Counted from the first letter of the stretch, positions 50,301 through 57,229 are shown. The stretch is DNA of 64,000 bases from Eubacterium limosum (GCF_000807675.2 NZ_CP019962.1:2356001-2420000); one strand, 5' to 3'. Numbers and translations: made by a program. The notes: generated by a model from the sequence alone, not told the origin.

Positions 50301-51640
50301 GGATTTACCGTTGGGACGGCAGTAAATGGACAGCTTCGCAGTTTGGAACAAACGCCATTGCGAATGCCACCATTACGAATGCGTTAATTGCGAACTTAGA
50401 CGCGGGCAAGATCACAACGGGCACCTTAGCGGCGGCAAGAATCGGCGCCGAAAGCATAACAGCCGAAAAACTGGCGGCAGGGTCGGTCATCGCTGGTAAA
50501 ATCGCAGCAAATGCGGTGACGGCTTCGACCATTGCCACTGGCGCGGTCAATGCAGATAAACTGGCAGCTAACTCGGTCATTGCTGGCAAAATTGCCGCCA
50601 ATGCGGTTACCGCGGGAACCATTGCCGCGGGTTCCATCAATGCGGACAAACTGGCGGCAGGCGCAGTGACAGCGGATAAGTTGGCGGCGGGCGCTGTCAC
50701 GGCCGATAAGATTGCCGCAGGGACCATCACCGCAGCCCAGATCGCGGCCAATGCCATCACAGCGACACAGCTGGCAGCTGGTGCCGTCACCGCCGCTAAG
50801 ATCGCGGCCGGGCAGATTACCGCGGACAAAATTGCGGCCGGTGCTATTACAGCCGATAAGTTCTATGGAACAGCCATCACCAGTAAAAACTACGTTGCCA
50901 ACAGTGCTGGAACCAAGATAGATCTTTCTAATGGCACCATTGACACCAAGAATTTCAAGGTGGACAGTGCCGGAAACGTTGCTATGACTGGGAATCTTTC
51001 AATGCAAGGAACGCAGACGGTCACGATTAAAAATGCGAGTGCCGCCGAGATTGGACGCATTCAGTTCAAGGCAAAAGGGTGGGTATCACATCAGGCCTAT
51101 GATGGAACCTTTGTCGGTGGAACCCAACAGCTTTTATTAAGTACAGGCTATTTAGGGGCAACTACCTGTTCAACGACAATGGATGTGGGGCTATACCCAT
51201 TTCTACAGGCAGTGCGTTCTGAAAACACAAAGTCGTTATCGTTAATGGCACCAGGAAGTACCGCGGCAGTTGCAGGCATTACAATGAATACAGGACAAAG
51301 CCCGTATGTTCAAGGGTTTGGTTGTACCGAAGAAGTGGACTTTACACCAGCAAGCGGCTTTACAAAATTATCGGGGTATATGAACAAAATTGTCTACAAT
51401 GCGATGGGGAAATTTTGCTTTTTAGCCTTTACCCTGTCAGGCAACATCACAGCGGGTCCTTGGGTAACAGTATTAACTTTACCAGCAGGCTATCGGCCAA
51501 GTTTAACCCTGACATACTCTGGCAATAACGGGAACCAGGGCTTGAGCCAGATTCGCATAAACCCGAATGGAACGGTCCAGGCCTGGGGACAAAGCAATCT
51601 TCCGGATATTTCATATACCGCGTTTTACTATGTAGCATAA
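47369..51640 (+). CDS. Tail-associated (Tal/prophage endopeptidase tail) protein with fibre repeats
   Basis: 1423 aa. Residues 1-400 form the Gp44-like tail hub (LLSLVNKFDAECEFITELNR, DVTLYYGKEIEAIRRTIDK, VDGSRTLEIGDTVKIHDD). A beta-sandwich follows (GTVFRNGEGETTLTARVLKG), then coiled coils. Two copies of a 40-residue module lie near 755 and 950 (QPGLTGNKKGDTWFDTANGY and QPPTTGRKTGDTWFDTDDGN). About a dozen ITADKIAAG-type repeats (about 1010-1170) look like a trimeric fibre shaft, and a receptor-binding head of about 230 residues ends the protein. Confidence 0.88.
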   Translation: MLISIHDKTLQRVAFIDNEKPGALHFFDDVWHRYLTEATSTFDFSVPKTGNAALQYLTEKNYVSFQYEGQDYLFNIMRTEETEEDLACYCENLNLELLNEQAAPFKANGPGKFVDYFNNETLIGGKFYSDLVIGFNEVAEYSRTLEWEGTDSKLSRLLSLVNKFDAECEFITELNRDGTLKRIVLNIYKKHDDTHQGVGTRRQDVTLYYGKEIEAIRRTIDKTNLYSAIYPQGKDGLSITTVEKTEYDADGRVLYYTHSGQPYLYAPQTAEEYPAQISGKNDRWILYRWNYETDNINTLYGQALAKLKEISVPAITYEVDGSRTLEIGDTVKIHDDKFTPTLLLEARVSEQEVSFSDPTKNKNVFSNFKALENKLSTDITGRLDQLIQEALPYTAEILSDNGTVFRNGEGETTLTARVLKGNVDVTSAVEVTWVRADAPQTAVTTPSITITATDVIGKAVYKLAAKNKEGSMLTSAEVTITHVLDGTGGEQGVSATAIEEQFYLSTSDTTPTGGRWQAVCPAWEPGKYIWSRYKCSWSDDRITYTTPTLATGLNTANTTASSANSTANDAKDTADIALGEASAAVARVGDLEAENVTITNKLTVTEADIKKLKADVAEIGDLSAVTADIENLKADVAEIDTALIGKADIDLANIKNGCITTAMIGTGVIGTTQIADGSITDAKIVGLTANKITAGRLDAAQIEVVNLNAANITVGTINGVQIAPGAIDLDKLSSTVSGMINGAVDTANNAQTTADGKNKIYYQNTQPGLTGNKKGDTWFDTANGYKAYVWDGTKWSASPFGSGALSDAVNSSITTAGSNASTALANAAAAKTAADQAAKDAQTAQSNASAAQTAADQAAKDLEAAEKNLAAVTGRVDATEEEIAAAQEAVTTAQNKANAAAQAAASAQSTADTAKQNAAAAQTKADSAYTLADQAKKAAATAQTSADGKNTVFYQTAQPPTTGRKTGDTWFDTDDGNRIYRWDGSKWTASQFGTNAIANATITNALIANLDAGKITTGTLAAARIGAESITAEKLAAGSVIAGKIAANAVTASTIATGAVNADKLAANSVIAGKIAANAVTAGTIAAGSINADKLAAGAVTADKLAAGAVTADKIAAGTITAAQIAANAITATQLAAGAVTAAKIAAGQITADKIAAGAITADKFYGTAITSKNYVANSAGTKIDLSNGTIDTKNFKVDSAGNVAMTGNLSMQGTQTVTIKNASAAEIGRIQFKAKGWVSHQAYDGTFVGGTQQLLLSTGYLGATTCSTTMDVGLYPFLQAVRSENTKSLSLMAPGSTAAVAGITMNTGQSPYVQGFGCTEEVDFTPASGFTKLSGYMNKIVYNAMGKFCFLAFTLSGNITAGPWVTVLTLPAGYRPSLTLTYSGNNGNQGLSQIRINPNGTVQAWGQSNLPDISYTAFYYVA

Positions 51641-51654
51641 AGGAGGGGTTTGTC

Positions 51655-51897
51655 ATACTGTCAGGAAAAAGTATTAAAATATTCATTACTGAGTTTTCGC
51701 GGATTGATTTAGAAGACATCTGCGAGTTTCACGCAGTTCTAAACAAAAATAGTCCTTATGACCTTGATGTTGGCAGAAAAGTATTCGATTCAACACGATA
51801 TTATCAAAATCAAGAGCAGGTTTTAAAGGACGAATCTGAATTTACAGCATATGTTTATAACGTTCAAAAACAATTATTAAACCAGGAGGAAAATTAA
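51655..51897 (+). CDS. Phage protein of about 80 aa with non-standard start codon
   Basis: AAAGGAGGGG (51640-51649) is followed by an open frame with no ATG, GTG or TTG. The first codons after the binding site are GTC, ATA (51655) and CTG (51658), and the frame then runs 79 codons to TAA 51895-51897. The product (KSIKIFITEFSRIDLEDICE, with DVGRKVFDSTRYYQNQEQVL) looks like a real folded protein, and the next gene's binding site AGGAGG lies at its end. AUA or CUG initiation, or a mutated ATG, would explain it. Confidence 0.6.
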   Translation: MLSGKSIKIFITEFSRIDLEDICEFHAVLNKNSPYDLDVGRKVFDSTRYYQNQEQVLKDESEFTAYVYNVQKQLLNQEEN

Positions 51898-51898
51898 A

Positions 51899-52159
51899 AT
51901 GTTAGACGGAAGAACAAAAACCATCAATATCAATGAGTATTCAAAAGTCGGAGATGACCGTATCTGTCAGTTTTATGCCAATATCAACAGTGACGCCCCC
52001 GAAACAATGGATATGGGGCGTTCTATTTTAAACCAGGCCCAGTATAAAGCCAATCGGGTGCAGGCCATGAAAGACCAGGCGGACTTTGAAACTTATGCAT
52101 ACAGCGTTCAGGATGAAATGATCGCAGAGAAAAACAATAGTCAGGAGGTTACAGAATAA
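51899..52159 (+). CDS. Phage hypothetical protein, 86 aa
   Basis: ATG 51899 after AGGAGG. NINEYSKVGDDRICQFYANI is followed by a helix SILNQAQYKANRVQAMKDQA. Proteins of this type sit between tail-fibre and holin genes. Function unknown. Its stop overlaps the next start. Confidence 0.65.
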   Translation: MLDGRTKTININEYSKVGDDRICQFYANINSDAPETMDMGRSILNQAQYKANRVQAMKDQADFETYAYSVQDEMIAEKNNSQEVTE

Positions 52160-52500
52160 TGAATACTGTAAAAATGACCAACCAGGAAATCATCAACCAT
52201 ATCAACCAGATCAGTGAGATCATCGACGTGCGTTTGCCTGCAAAGGCTTCATATGCTCTAAATAAAAACAGAAAGACCTTTATTAAGGAATATGATTGCT
52301 ACTTCGAGGAATTCACCAAGCTTCAGGAAGAATACCCGGATGGCGGCGATGCTTACCAGAAAGAACTCATTGACCTTCTAAGCATTGAAAATGACGTACC
52401 GGTCCACACTGTTCCAGAAGCCATTTTAGAAACCGCCACCCATGATCTGAGCCTGGAAGTATTCCAGGCCCTTGAGTTTATGCTGGAAGAAGAAGTGTAG
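52159..52500 (+). CDS. Phage hypothetical protein, 113 aa
   Basis: All-helical protein (TNQEIINHINQISEIIDVRL, FTKLQEEYPDGGDAYQ). It overlaps the upstream stop by one base. No family recognised; the place in the late operon suggests a tail-tip or lysis accessory role (inference). Confidence 0.6.
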   Translation: MNTVKMTNQEIINHINQISEIIDVRLPAKASYALNKNRKTFIKEYDCYFEEFTKLQEEYPDGGDAYQKELIDLLSIENDVPVHTVPEAILETATHDLSLEVFQALEFMLEEEV

Positions 52501-52531
52501 GTCAAAAGAGAAAAGGAGGTCCACATATTGG

Positions 52532-52858
52532 ATGGATTATTTTAGATTGCTTGTCGAAATTGTCGGCGGGCTTACTGCAATCTGGATATTTACAAAGCCG
52601 ATCCGCAAAATGGTTAGGGAACAGACGAAACGCATCGAGCTCATGGAAGAGGGAATACAAAGCATTTTGCATGACCGGATCTATCAGGCCTGCCATTTTT
52701 TTATCTCCAGAGGATGGGTGTGTATATCAGATTTAAAGAATTTGGAACATCTTTACGAACCCTACCAGGAGATGGGCGGCAATGGGACCGCTAAAGAACT
52801 GTATGAACGTGTGTTAGATTTAGAAATTAGAGAGGACGTAATAAAAAATGAACATTAA
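52532..52858 (+). CDS. Membrane-anchored phage protein, 108 aa
   Basis: From ATG 52532, 12 bases after AAGGAGG. One N-terminal membrane helix (FRLLVEIVGGLTAIWIFTKP) is followed by a coiled region and a charged C-terminus. Proteins like this are found directly upstream of holins. It overlaps the holin gene by 11 bases. Confidence 0.65.
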   Translation: MDYFRLLVEIVGGLTAIWIFTKPIRKMVREQTKRIELMEEGIQSILHDRIYQACHFFISRGWVCISDLKNLEHLYEPYQEMGGNGTAKELYERVLDLEIREDVIKNEH

Positions 52859-53129
52859 CTGGAAAATACGATTAAAGAGTTTACCATTCTGGGCCGGCAT
52901 GTTGTCGGCTCTGGTTGTTTTTGGGCAGAGCATCGCGCCGCTGTTTGGGTTAACTATCGACTTTGGCCCGATCCAGGACGCTGTGAATACGATCTTAATG
53001 CTTTTAGTGGCTTGGGGTGTATTAGTAGACCCAACAACACCAAAGACAGCGGATAGCGGGGTAACAATGGCAAAAACAAGTATTCAGGAAACGGCTCAGG
53101 ACGTTTTGAAAAAGAAGGAGGACAAATAA
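52848..53129 (+). CDS. Phage holin (phi LC3 / Phage_holin_1 family)
   Basis: The 93-aa protein has two membrane helices (FWAGMLSALVVFGQSIAPLF and TILMLLVAWGVLVDPTTP). WKIRLKSLPFWAGMLSALVV and the WGVLVDPTTPKTADS region match Phage_holin_1. It forms the membrane lesions that release the endolysin encoded next. Confidence 0.88.
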   Translation: MNINWKIRLKSLPFWAGMLSALVVFGQSIAPLFGLTIDFGPIQDAVNTILMLLVAWGVLVDPTTPKTADSGVTMAKTSIQETAQDVLKKKEDK

Positions 53130-53130
53130 G

Positions 53131-54144
53131 ATGTTAAACGGAATTGATATAAGCGCGTGGCAGAGGGGCATAGATACTGCTGCCATCCCTGCGGATTTTG
53201 TGATTGTAAAAGCCACGGAAGGGCTTGACTATGTGAATGGTGACTGTGACCGCGCTTACCAGCAGGCCAAAGCGGCCGGTAAGAAGCTGGGCGTGTACCA
53301 CTTTGCGGATGGGAACAGCTCCGGGATCGCTGAAGCGGATTATTTCGTGGATAATATTCAAGGCTATATCGGGGAAGCGGTTCTGGTTTTAGATTGGGAA
53401 ACCCACGCGGTGACTCGCGGGCCGGGATACGCCAAAGAATTCTTGGACAGAGTACAGGCGCGAACAGGCATTAAGCCCATGATTTACATGTCAGGCTCCG
53501 TGGTAAACGAATGGGACTGGTCCGCCGTTGTAGCGGGAGACTATGGTTTGTGGGTGGCCTACTACAGTACCGACAGCTGTGATGGCTACTGGCCGGATGC
53601 GCCCATGTATCCCATTTCTTATTGGGCGGATGCTGCCATGTTACAGTACACTTCTGGCGGCTATCTGTCAGGATGGGGTGACCGCTTAGACTTAAATGTG
53701 TTCTATGGCGATCATGCGGCTTGGGACGCCTACGCGGGCGGTGGCACCGGTGTAACGCCGCCACCACAGCCAGCACCAAGTGGCCCAAGAACCGCACCAT
53801 GGGGTGTAGATACCATTCAATATTGGATGAATATCTGCAACTATAACCCAGGAGCCCCGATCGACAATCTGGAGGGACCGGAAACAAACCTTGGTGTCAT
53901 GAACGGGCAGCGTGCCTATGGGGTGCCGGTCGACGGTTTCTTTGGCGATCAGACCCAGGCTCCAGCGGAAGATCAGATTCTGGCCTACGAAAAACGCCTG
54001 GCGGAGCTGGGCTTCTATCATGGCGAGTTCGACAGTATCCCAGGACCACAGTTGTTCCAGGCGGTCAAAGACTTCCAGGCCAGCAACGGATTAATCGCGG
54101 ATGGGATTGTCGGAGAACAGACCTTTGCACTGCTATTTGGATGA
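53131..54144 (+). CDS. Endolysin, GH25 lysozyme with peptidoglycan-binding domain
   Basis: 337 aa. The GH25 barrel covers residues 1-195, with GIDISAWQRG, FVIVKATEG, GVYHFADGNSSG and the catalytic acid region LVLDWETHAV. A Pro-rich linker (GVTPPPQPAPSGP) is followed by a C-terminal peptidoglycan-binding-like repeat region ending LFQAVKDFQASNGLIADGIV. It cleaves the glycan strand at lysis. AGGAGG upstream; two terminators follow. Confidence 0.92.
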   Translation: MLNGIDISAWQRGIDTAAIPADFVIVKATEGLDYVNGDCDRAYQQAKAAGKKLGVYHFADGNSSGIAEADYFVDNIQGYIGEAVLVLDWETHAVTRGPGYAKEFLDRVQARTGIKPMIYMSGSVVNEWDWSAVVAGDYGLWVAYYSTDSCDGYWPDAPMYPISYWADAAMLQYTSGGYLSGWGDRLDLNVFYGDHAAWDAYAGGGTGVTPPPQPAPSGPRTAPWGVDTIQYWMNICNYNPGAPIDNLEGPETNLGVMNGQRAYGVPVDGFFGDQTQAPAEDQILAYEKRLAELGFYHGEFDSIPGPQLFQAVKDFQASNGLIADGIVGEQTFALLFG

Positions 54145-54207
54145 TACATTTATACTTTTAAGCTGTTTTAAAGGTTTGTGTTGTATTTTTTACATAAATA
54201 AAGAGAT

Positions 54208-54275
54208 AAACGGAATCTTTTTTCATTTCTATTCCGTTTTGGCCGTCCTCCATTTTGAAGGGCGGCCTTTTTTGT
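54208..54275 (+). terminator. Tandem terminators of the late operon
   Basis: AACGGAAT/ATTCCGTT (54209-54238) is followed by GGCCGTCCT/AGGGCGGCC (54241-54267) with seven T. Confidence 0.85.
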
Positions 54276-54320
54276 TTTTGTGAAAAGCTTAAAACTTAAG
54301 GAATTTTGATGGAAATGTGG

Positions 54321-54414
54321 TATAATAGAAAAAGAAACAGGGACACCGGCAACGGTCCGCCCCAATACAACATGAGAGTAGACCGCTATTCTGTGGAAGG
54401 GCTAGCGGTCTTTT
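54321..54414 (+). ncRNA. Predicted antisense RNA (type I antitoxin-like)
   Basis: TGG-TATAAT (54321-54326, extended -10) would start an RNA near 54,333. It ends at GACCGCTA/TAGCGGTC (54381-54388 with 54403-54410) plus four T, about 80 nt. It runs opposite to the 3' end of the small hydrophobic gene at 54402-54482. Confidence 0.55.
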
Positions 54415-54482
54415 CCATTTTTAATGAGCTCCAGAATGAACCCGATCAGGATTAAAACCAAGATCAATTGGTTACTATCCAT
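54402..54482 (-). CDS. 26-aa hydrophobic peptide, putative type I toxin
   Basis: ATG 54482 (minus) follows GGGGTGAGG by 5 bases. The peptide has a 15-residue hydrophobic core (LILVLILIGFILELI) and a basic end NGKDR, the build of Fst/TxpA-like membrane toxins of Firmicutes. A TTGTTT-17-TATAAT promoter (54556-54584, minus) gives a leader of about 67 nt. The stop lies inside the shared terminator of the opposing RNA. Location next to the lysogenic end of a prophage fits an addiction module; toxicity is untested. Confidence 0.55.
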   Translation of the reverse strand: MDSNQLILVLILIGFILELIKNGKDR

Positions 54483-54555
54483 AAGCCTCACCCCATTTCT
54501 GGGACTGGATTTGACCGTGCCAGTGCCACAAGGGCCGGATGCCCCTGTGAGTGAG

Positions 54556-54584
54556 ATTATAGCACAATTTGGCTTGAAAAACAA
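54556..54584 (-). promoter_or_regulatory. Promoter of the putative toxin mRNA
   Basis: Minus-strand TTGTTT (54579-54584), 17-bp spacer, TATAAT (54556-54561). Confidence 0.6.
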
Positions 54585-54618
54585 TTCGGAGATATCCAAT
54601 GTCTATTGGATGAAAAAT

Positions 54619-54651
54619 CGCCTTTAACGAATTGGTTAAGGCGGTTTTTTT
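54619..54651 (+). terminator. Hairpin with T-run
   Basis: CGCCTT-T-AAC pairs with GTT-AAGGCG and is followed by seven T. The transcript it would end is not identified. Confidence 0.6.
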
Positions 54652-54689
54652 GATGGTTTAAAACCCACTCCGCGGGGGTATAAATAATC

Positions 54690-54792
54690 TTAAACACACA
54701 TACCTCTTACTTTTTAAAATACAAATTACTCTCCCAACTAACTTTTCCTTTTTTAGAGCTCTCGGTCTTCGGATCGGGAGTTTTATTTTTTT
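54690..54792 (+). ncRNA. Possible small RNA ending in a UUCG-capped terminator
   Basis: A 9-bp hairpin CTCTCGGTC-TTCG-GATCGGGAG (54759-54780) ends in TTTTATTTTTTT. Weak -35/-10 matches (TTTAAA, TATAAA) occur about 100 bases upstream. There is no ORF. Confidence 0.35.
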
Positions 54793-54793
54793 A

Positions 54794-54822
54794 TTGCAAA
54801 AATAAAACAAAAGTTCTATAAT
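54794..54822 (+). promoter_or_regulatory. Promoter of the lysogenic orphan gene
   Basis: TTGCAA (54794-54799), 17 bp, TATAAT (54817-54822). Confidence 0.75.
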
Positions 54823-54854
54823 ATAAATACAAACGTTCTTTATGAGGTGATACT

Positions 54855-55157
54855 ATGCGGCGAAAATATGGCAATGCAAAGGTCGATTTGGTAAAGATTA
54901 AGGGGAAATACATCCCTTGTGCTTTTCATGTCGAGAAAGAGGTATTTATAATTGAGGAGATTTTAAGCATCCGGAAGGGTATGGTAAAGTGTGGAACCCC
55001 GGGACTGCGGTATTTCGTGAAAACGCAGGGGAAAGAAACAGAACTACTTTTCGATAATACCGAAAAAAGTTGGACTGTCATTATACACGATCCACAGGTG
55101 TACGGAGAAACCGATGGGCCTCAGCGCGTCCTTGAAGACTTGAAATATTTAAATTGA
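54855..55157 (+). CDS. Unknown 100-aa protein at the prophage right end
   Basis: ATG 54855 after GAGGTGA. The sequence is basic at the start (MRRKYGNAKVDLVKIKGKYI) with beta strands through RYFVKTQGKETELLFDN and a helical end. No family recognised. It has its own promoter and terminator at the end opposite the integrase, the usual place for genes expressed from the silent prophage (morons). Confidence 0.65.
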   Translation: MRRKYGNAKVDLVKIKGKYIPCAFHVEKEVFIIEEILSIRKGMVKCGTPGLRYFVKTQGKETELLFDNTEKSWTVIIHDPQVYGETDGPQRVLEDLKYLN

Positions 55158-55167
55158 GAAATTACAA

Positions 55168-55192
55168 AAGCCGCCCCGAAAAAGGACGGCTT
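55168..55192. terminator. Bidirectional terminator at the prophage right end
   Basis: AAGCCGCCC pairs with GGACGGCTT; the minus-strand reading has TTTTG after the stem, so it may also stop the leftward GGGtGRT transcript. Confidence 0.65.
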
Positions 55193-55197
55193 AATTT

Positions 55198-55239
55198 GTG
55201 TCTTAAGTGTGTGTCTTGCGCGTGTCTTATTTGTGTCTT
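55198..55239 (+). repeat. Four GTGTCTT direct repeats next to attR
   Basis: GTGTCTT occurs at 55198, 55211, 55222 and 55233, spaced 13, 11 and 11 bp, about one helical turn. The attR core is 34 bp further. Confidence 0.7.
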
Positions 55240-55291
55240 ATCATGTCATTTTTACTTATTTTTACTTATTCTTAAAATTGTTGAAACCCGC
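55240..55291. other. attR, right prophage boundary
   Basis: Core TAAAATT at 55273-55279, host flank CCCGC at 55287-55291. The phage side (TTTTTACTTATTCTTAA) mirrors the phage side of attL (TTAACTAAACTAAAAA), giving a dyad-symmetric attP when joined. Confidence 0.65.
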
Positions 55292-55319
55292 ATAGACACG
55301 TAGTTTAGCTGTTTTGAGA

Positions 55320-56318
55320 TTATTTCATGGCTTCCTCGATGGCAACTGCTACAGATACGGTAGCGCCAACCATTGGGTTGTTACCCATGCCGATCAGGCC
55401 CATCATTTCAACATGGGCTGGAACGGAAGAGGAACCGGCGAACTGAGCGTCGGAGTGCATACGTCCCATGGTATCGGTCATACCGTAGGAAGCAGGGCCA
55501 GCTGCCATGTTATCTGGGTGGAGGGTACGTCCTGTACCGCCACCGGAAGCAACTGAGAAGTATTTTTTACCCTGTTCAAGGGCTTCTTTTTTATAAGTGC
55601 CGGCAACCGGATGCTGGAAGCGGGTCGGGTTGGTGGAGTTCCCGGTAATGGAAACATTCACGCCTTCATGGTGCATGATGGCAACACCTTCCTGAACGTC
55701 GTTAGAGCCGTAGCAGTTAACCGCGGCGCGTTCACCGTCCGAATAAGCGGTTTTTTCCACAATGTTCAGAGTACCAGTCGCATAGTCATAATCGGTTTTT
55801 ACATAGGTAAAACCGTTGATGCGGGCAATAATCAGAGCCGCGTCTTTGCCAAGGCCATTTAAGATAACGCGCAATGGTTTTTTGCGAACCTTGTTAGCAT
55901 TTCTGGCAATCCCGATAGCACCTTCAGCAGCAGCGAAGGATTCGTGGCCAGCCAGGAAAGCGAAACAATCGGTTTCTTCACGCAGCAGCATTGCGCCCAG
56001 GTTACCATGGCCTAAACCAACCTTACGCTGTTCAGCAACAGAGCCCGGAATACAGAAAGCCTGTAAGCCTTCTCCGACGATTTCAGCCGCGTCAGCCGCT
56101 GTTTTTGCACCGCGTTTGATGGCCAGTGCGGCGCCAAGTGTATAAGCCCAGCAGGCATTTTCAAAACAGATTGGCTGAATACCCTTTACGATACCTGCAA
56201 CGTCAATGCCTTTTTCATCGCAGATGGCCATTGCTTCCTCTAAAGAAGCAATGCCGTTTGCTTTTAAGACTTCATTGATTTTGTCGATTCTTCTTTCATA
56301 ACTTTCAAATAATGGCAT
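55320..56318 (-). CDS. GGGtGRT protein
   Basis: The 332-aa protein contains the name-giving motif SVASGGGTGRTLHPDN near residue 250. HEGVNVSITGNSTNPTRFQHP and GLGHGNLGAMLLREETDCFAFL are also typical. These proteins occur in anaerobes, almost always beside a NifU/IscU-like scaffold gene, as here (11 bp upstream on the same strand); the biochemical role is not established. AGGAGG precedes the start. The prophage ends only about 40 bp beyond its stop codon. Confidence 0.88.
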   Translation of the reverse strand: MPLFESYERRIDKINEVLKANGIASLEEAMAICDEKGIDVAGIVKGIQPICFENACWAYTLGAALAIKRGAKTAADAAEIVGEGLQAFCIPGSVAEQRKVGLGHGNLGAMLLREETDCFAFLAGHESFAAAEGAIGIARNANKVRKKPLRVILNGLGKDAALIIARINGFTYVKTDYDYATGTLNIVEKTAYSDGERAAVNCYGSNDVQEGVAIMHHEGVNVSITGNSTNPTRFQHPVAGTYKKEALEQGKKYFSVASGGGTGRTLHPDNMAAGPASYGMTDTMGRMHSDAQFAGSSSVPAHVEMMGLIGMGNNPMVGATVSVAVAIEEAMK

Positions 56319-56329
56319 CTCAGAACCTC

Positions 56330-57022
56330 CTATTCGTTTCTCGGATCGATGTACTTAGCAGCACCATCGAACTGTCCATACTGGCCGGAAGCTGCATCCA
56401 TGGCTTCTTTCGGGTCCATGCCTTTTTTGATGTTTTCCATCATTTTGCCGAGCTGTACGAAAGAGTAACCGATGATTTCGTCTTTTTCGTTTAAAGCGAC
56501 TTTCGTGACATAACCTTCTGCCATTTCCAGGTAACGCGGGCCTTTGGCCAGTGTGCCATACATGGTACCAACCTGGCTTCTCAAGCCTTTACCCAGGTCT
56601 TCAAGGCCAGCACCGACCGGAAGACCATCTTCAGAGAAAGCTGTCTGAGTACGGCCATAAACGATCTGTAAAAACAGTTCGCGCATAGCGGTGTTGATGG
56701 CGTCGCAGACAAGGTCTGTATTCAGGGCTTCGAGAATTGTTTTACCCGGCAGGATTTCAGATGCCATCGCGGCAGAGTGTGTCATACCAGAGCAGCCGAT
56801 GGTTTCAATCAGGGCTTCCTGAATAATACCGTCCTTTACATTTAAGGTTAATTTACAGGCACCCTGCTGAGGGGCGCACCAGCCTACACCGTGTGTTAAA
56901 CCGGAAATGTCTTTAACTTCTTTTGCCTGTACCCATCTGCCCTCTTCAGGGATTGGGGCACAGCCGTGATTTGCATTGCTGGCTACGCAGCACATACTAT
57001 TTACTTCATGAGAATATTCCAT
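56330..57022 (-). CDS. Iron-sulfur cluster scaffold-like protein (NifU/IscU type)
   Basis: 230 aa. GVGWCAPQQGACKLTLNVKD and IETIGCSGMTHSAAMASEIL carry Cys residues in the positions of IscU/SufU scaffolds, although the third ligand region is diverged. The C-terminal 90 residues are specific to the GGGtGRT-associated branch (YVTKVALNEKDEIIGYSFV). It is the promoter-proximal gene of the leftward pair. GAAGGGAG upstream of the ATG. Confidence 0.82.
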   Translation of the reverse strand: MEYSHEVNSMCCVASNANHGCAPIPEEGRWVQAKEVKDISGLTHGVGWCAPQQGACKLTLNVKDGIIQEALIETIGCSGMTHSAAMASEILPGKTILEALNTDLVCDAINTAMRELFLQIVYGRTQTAFSEDGLPVGAGLEDLGKGLRSQVGTMYGTLAKGPRYLEMAEGYVTKVALNEKDEIIGYSFVQLGKMMENIKKGMDPKEAMDAASGQYGQFDGAAKYIDPRNE

Positions 57023-57108
57023 TCGCTAAACTCCCTTCGAATTTTTCCTACAGCTATTATAATATGGGTGTCTCAAAAAAAATATGGTAATTTTTTGTCA
57101 TTTCGTAT

Positions 57109-57131
57109 TTTTTGTCCCGCTGGGACAAAAA
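57109..57131. promoter_or_regulatory. Perfect 10-bp inverted repeat in the divergent promoter region
   Basis: TTTTTGTCCC-GCT-GGGACAAAAA. It lies 87 bp upstream of the NifU-like gene and 120 bp before the -35 of the opposite gene. It has the size of a dimeric regulator site and no following T-run that would make it a plain terminator for the leftward direction. Confidence 0.6.
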
Positions 57132-57229
57132 TGTAGAAAATGAAAACGGCTAATAGAGTAAAATTTAGCCATTCTTAGAAAATTGAACTTTTTTTGTGAA
57201 AAGTTATCTGTAATAGACAAAAAGTTGGG

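Larger units (their letters stand above)
19640..55279. mobile_element. Siphovirus-type prophage, 35.6 kb
   Basis: The segment carries, in normal temperate-phage order, a serine recombinase, immunity region, early and replication genes, a late regulator, packaging, head, tail, holin and endolysin, and lysogenic genes at the right end. Base composition is lower in GC than the flanks, notably at 19.7-26 kb. Boundaries rest on the shared TAAAATT core with dyad-symmetric flanks. Integrity is doubtful because terminase, portal and minor head genes contain many frame shifts. Confidence 0.85.

Noticed and set aside
19640-55279. tRNA gene at the prophage ends
   Set aside because: No cloverleaf was seen; the integrase is a serine recombinase and the core lies in a small ORF.
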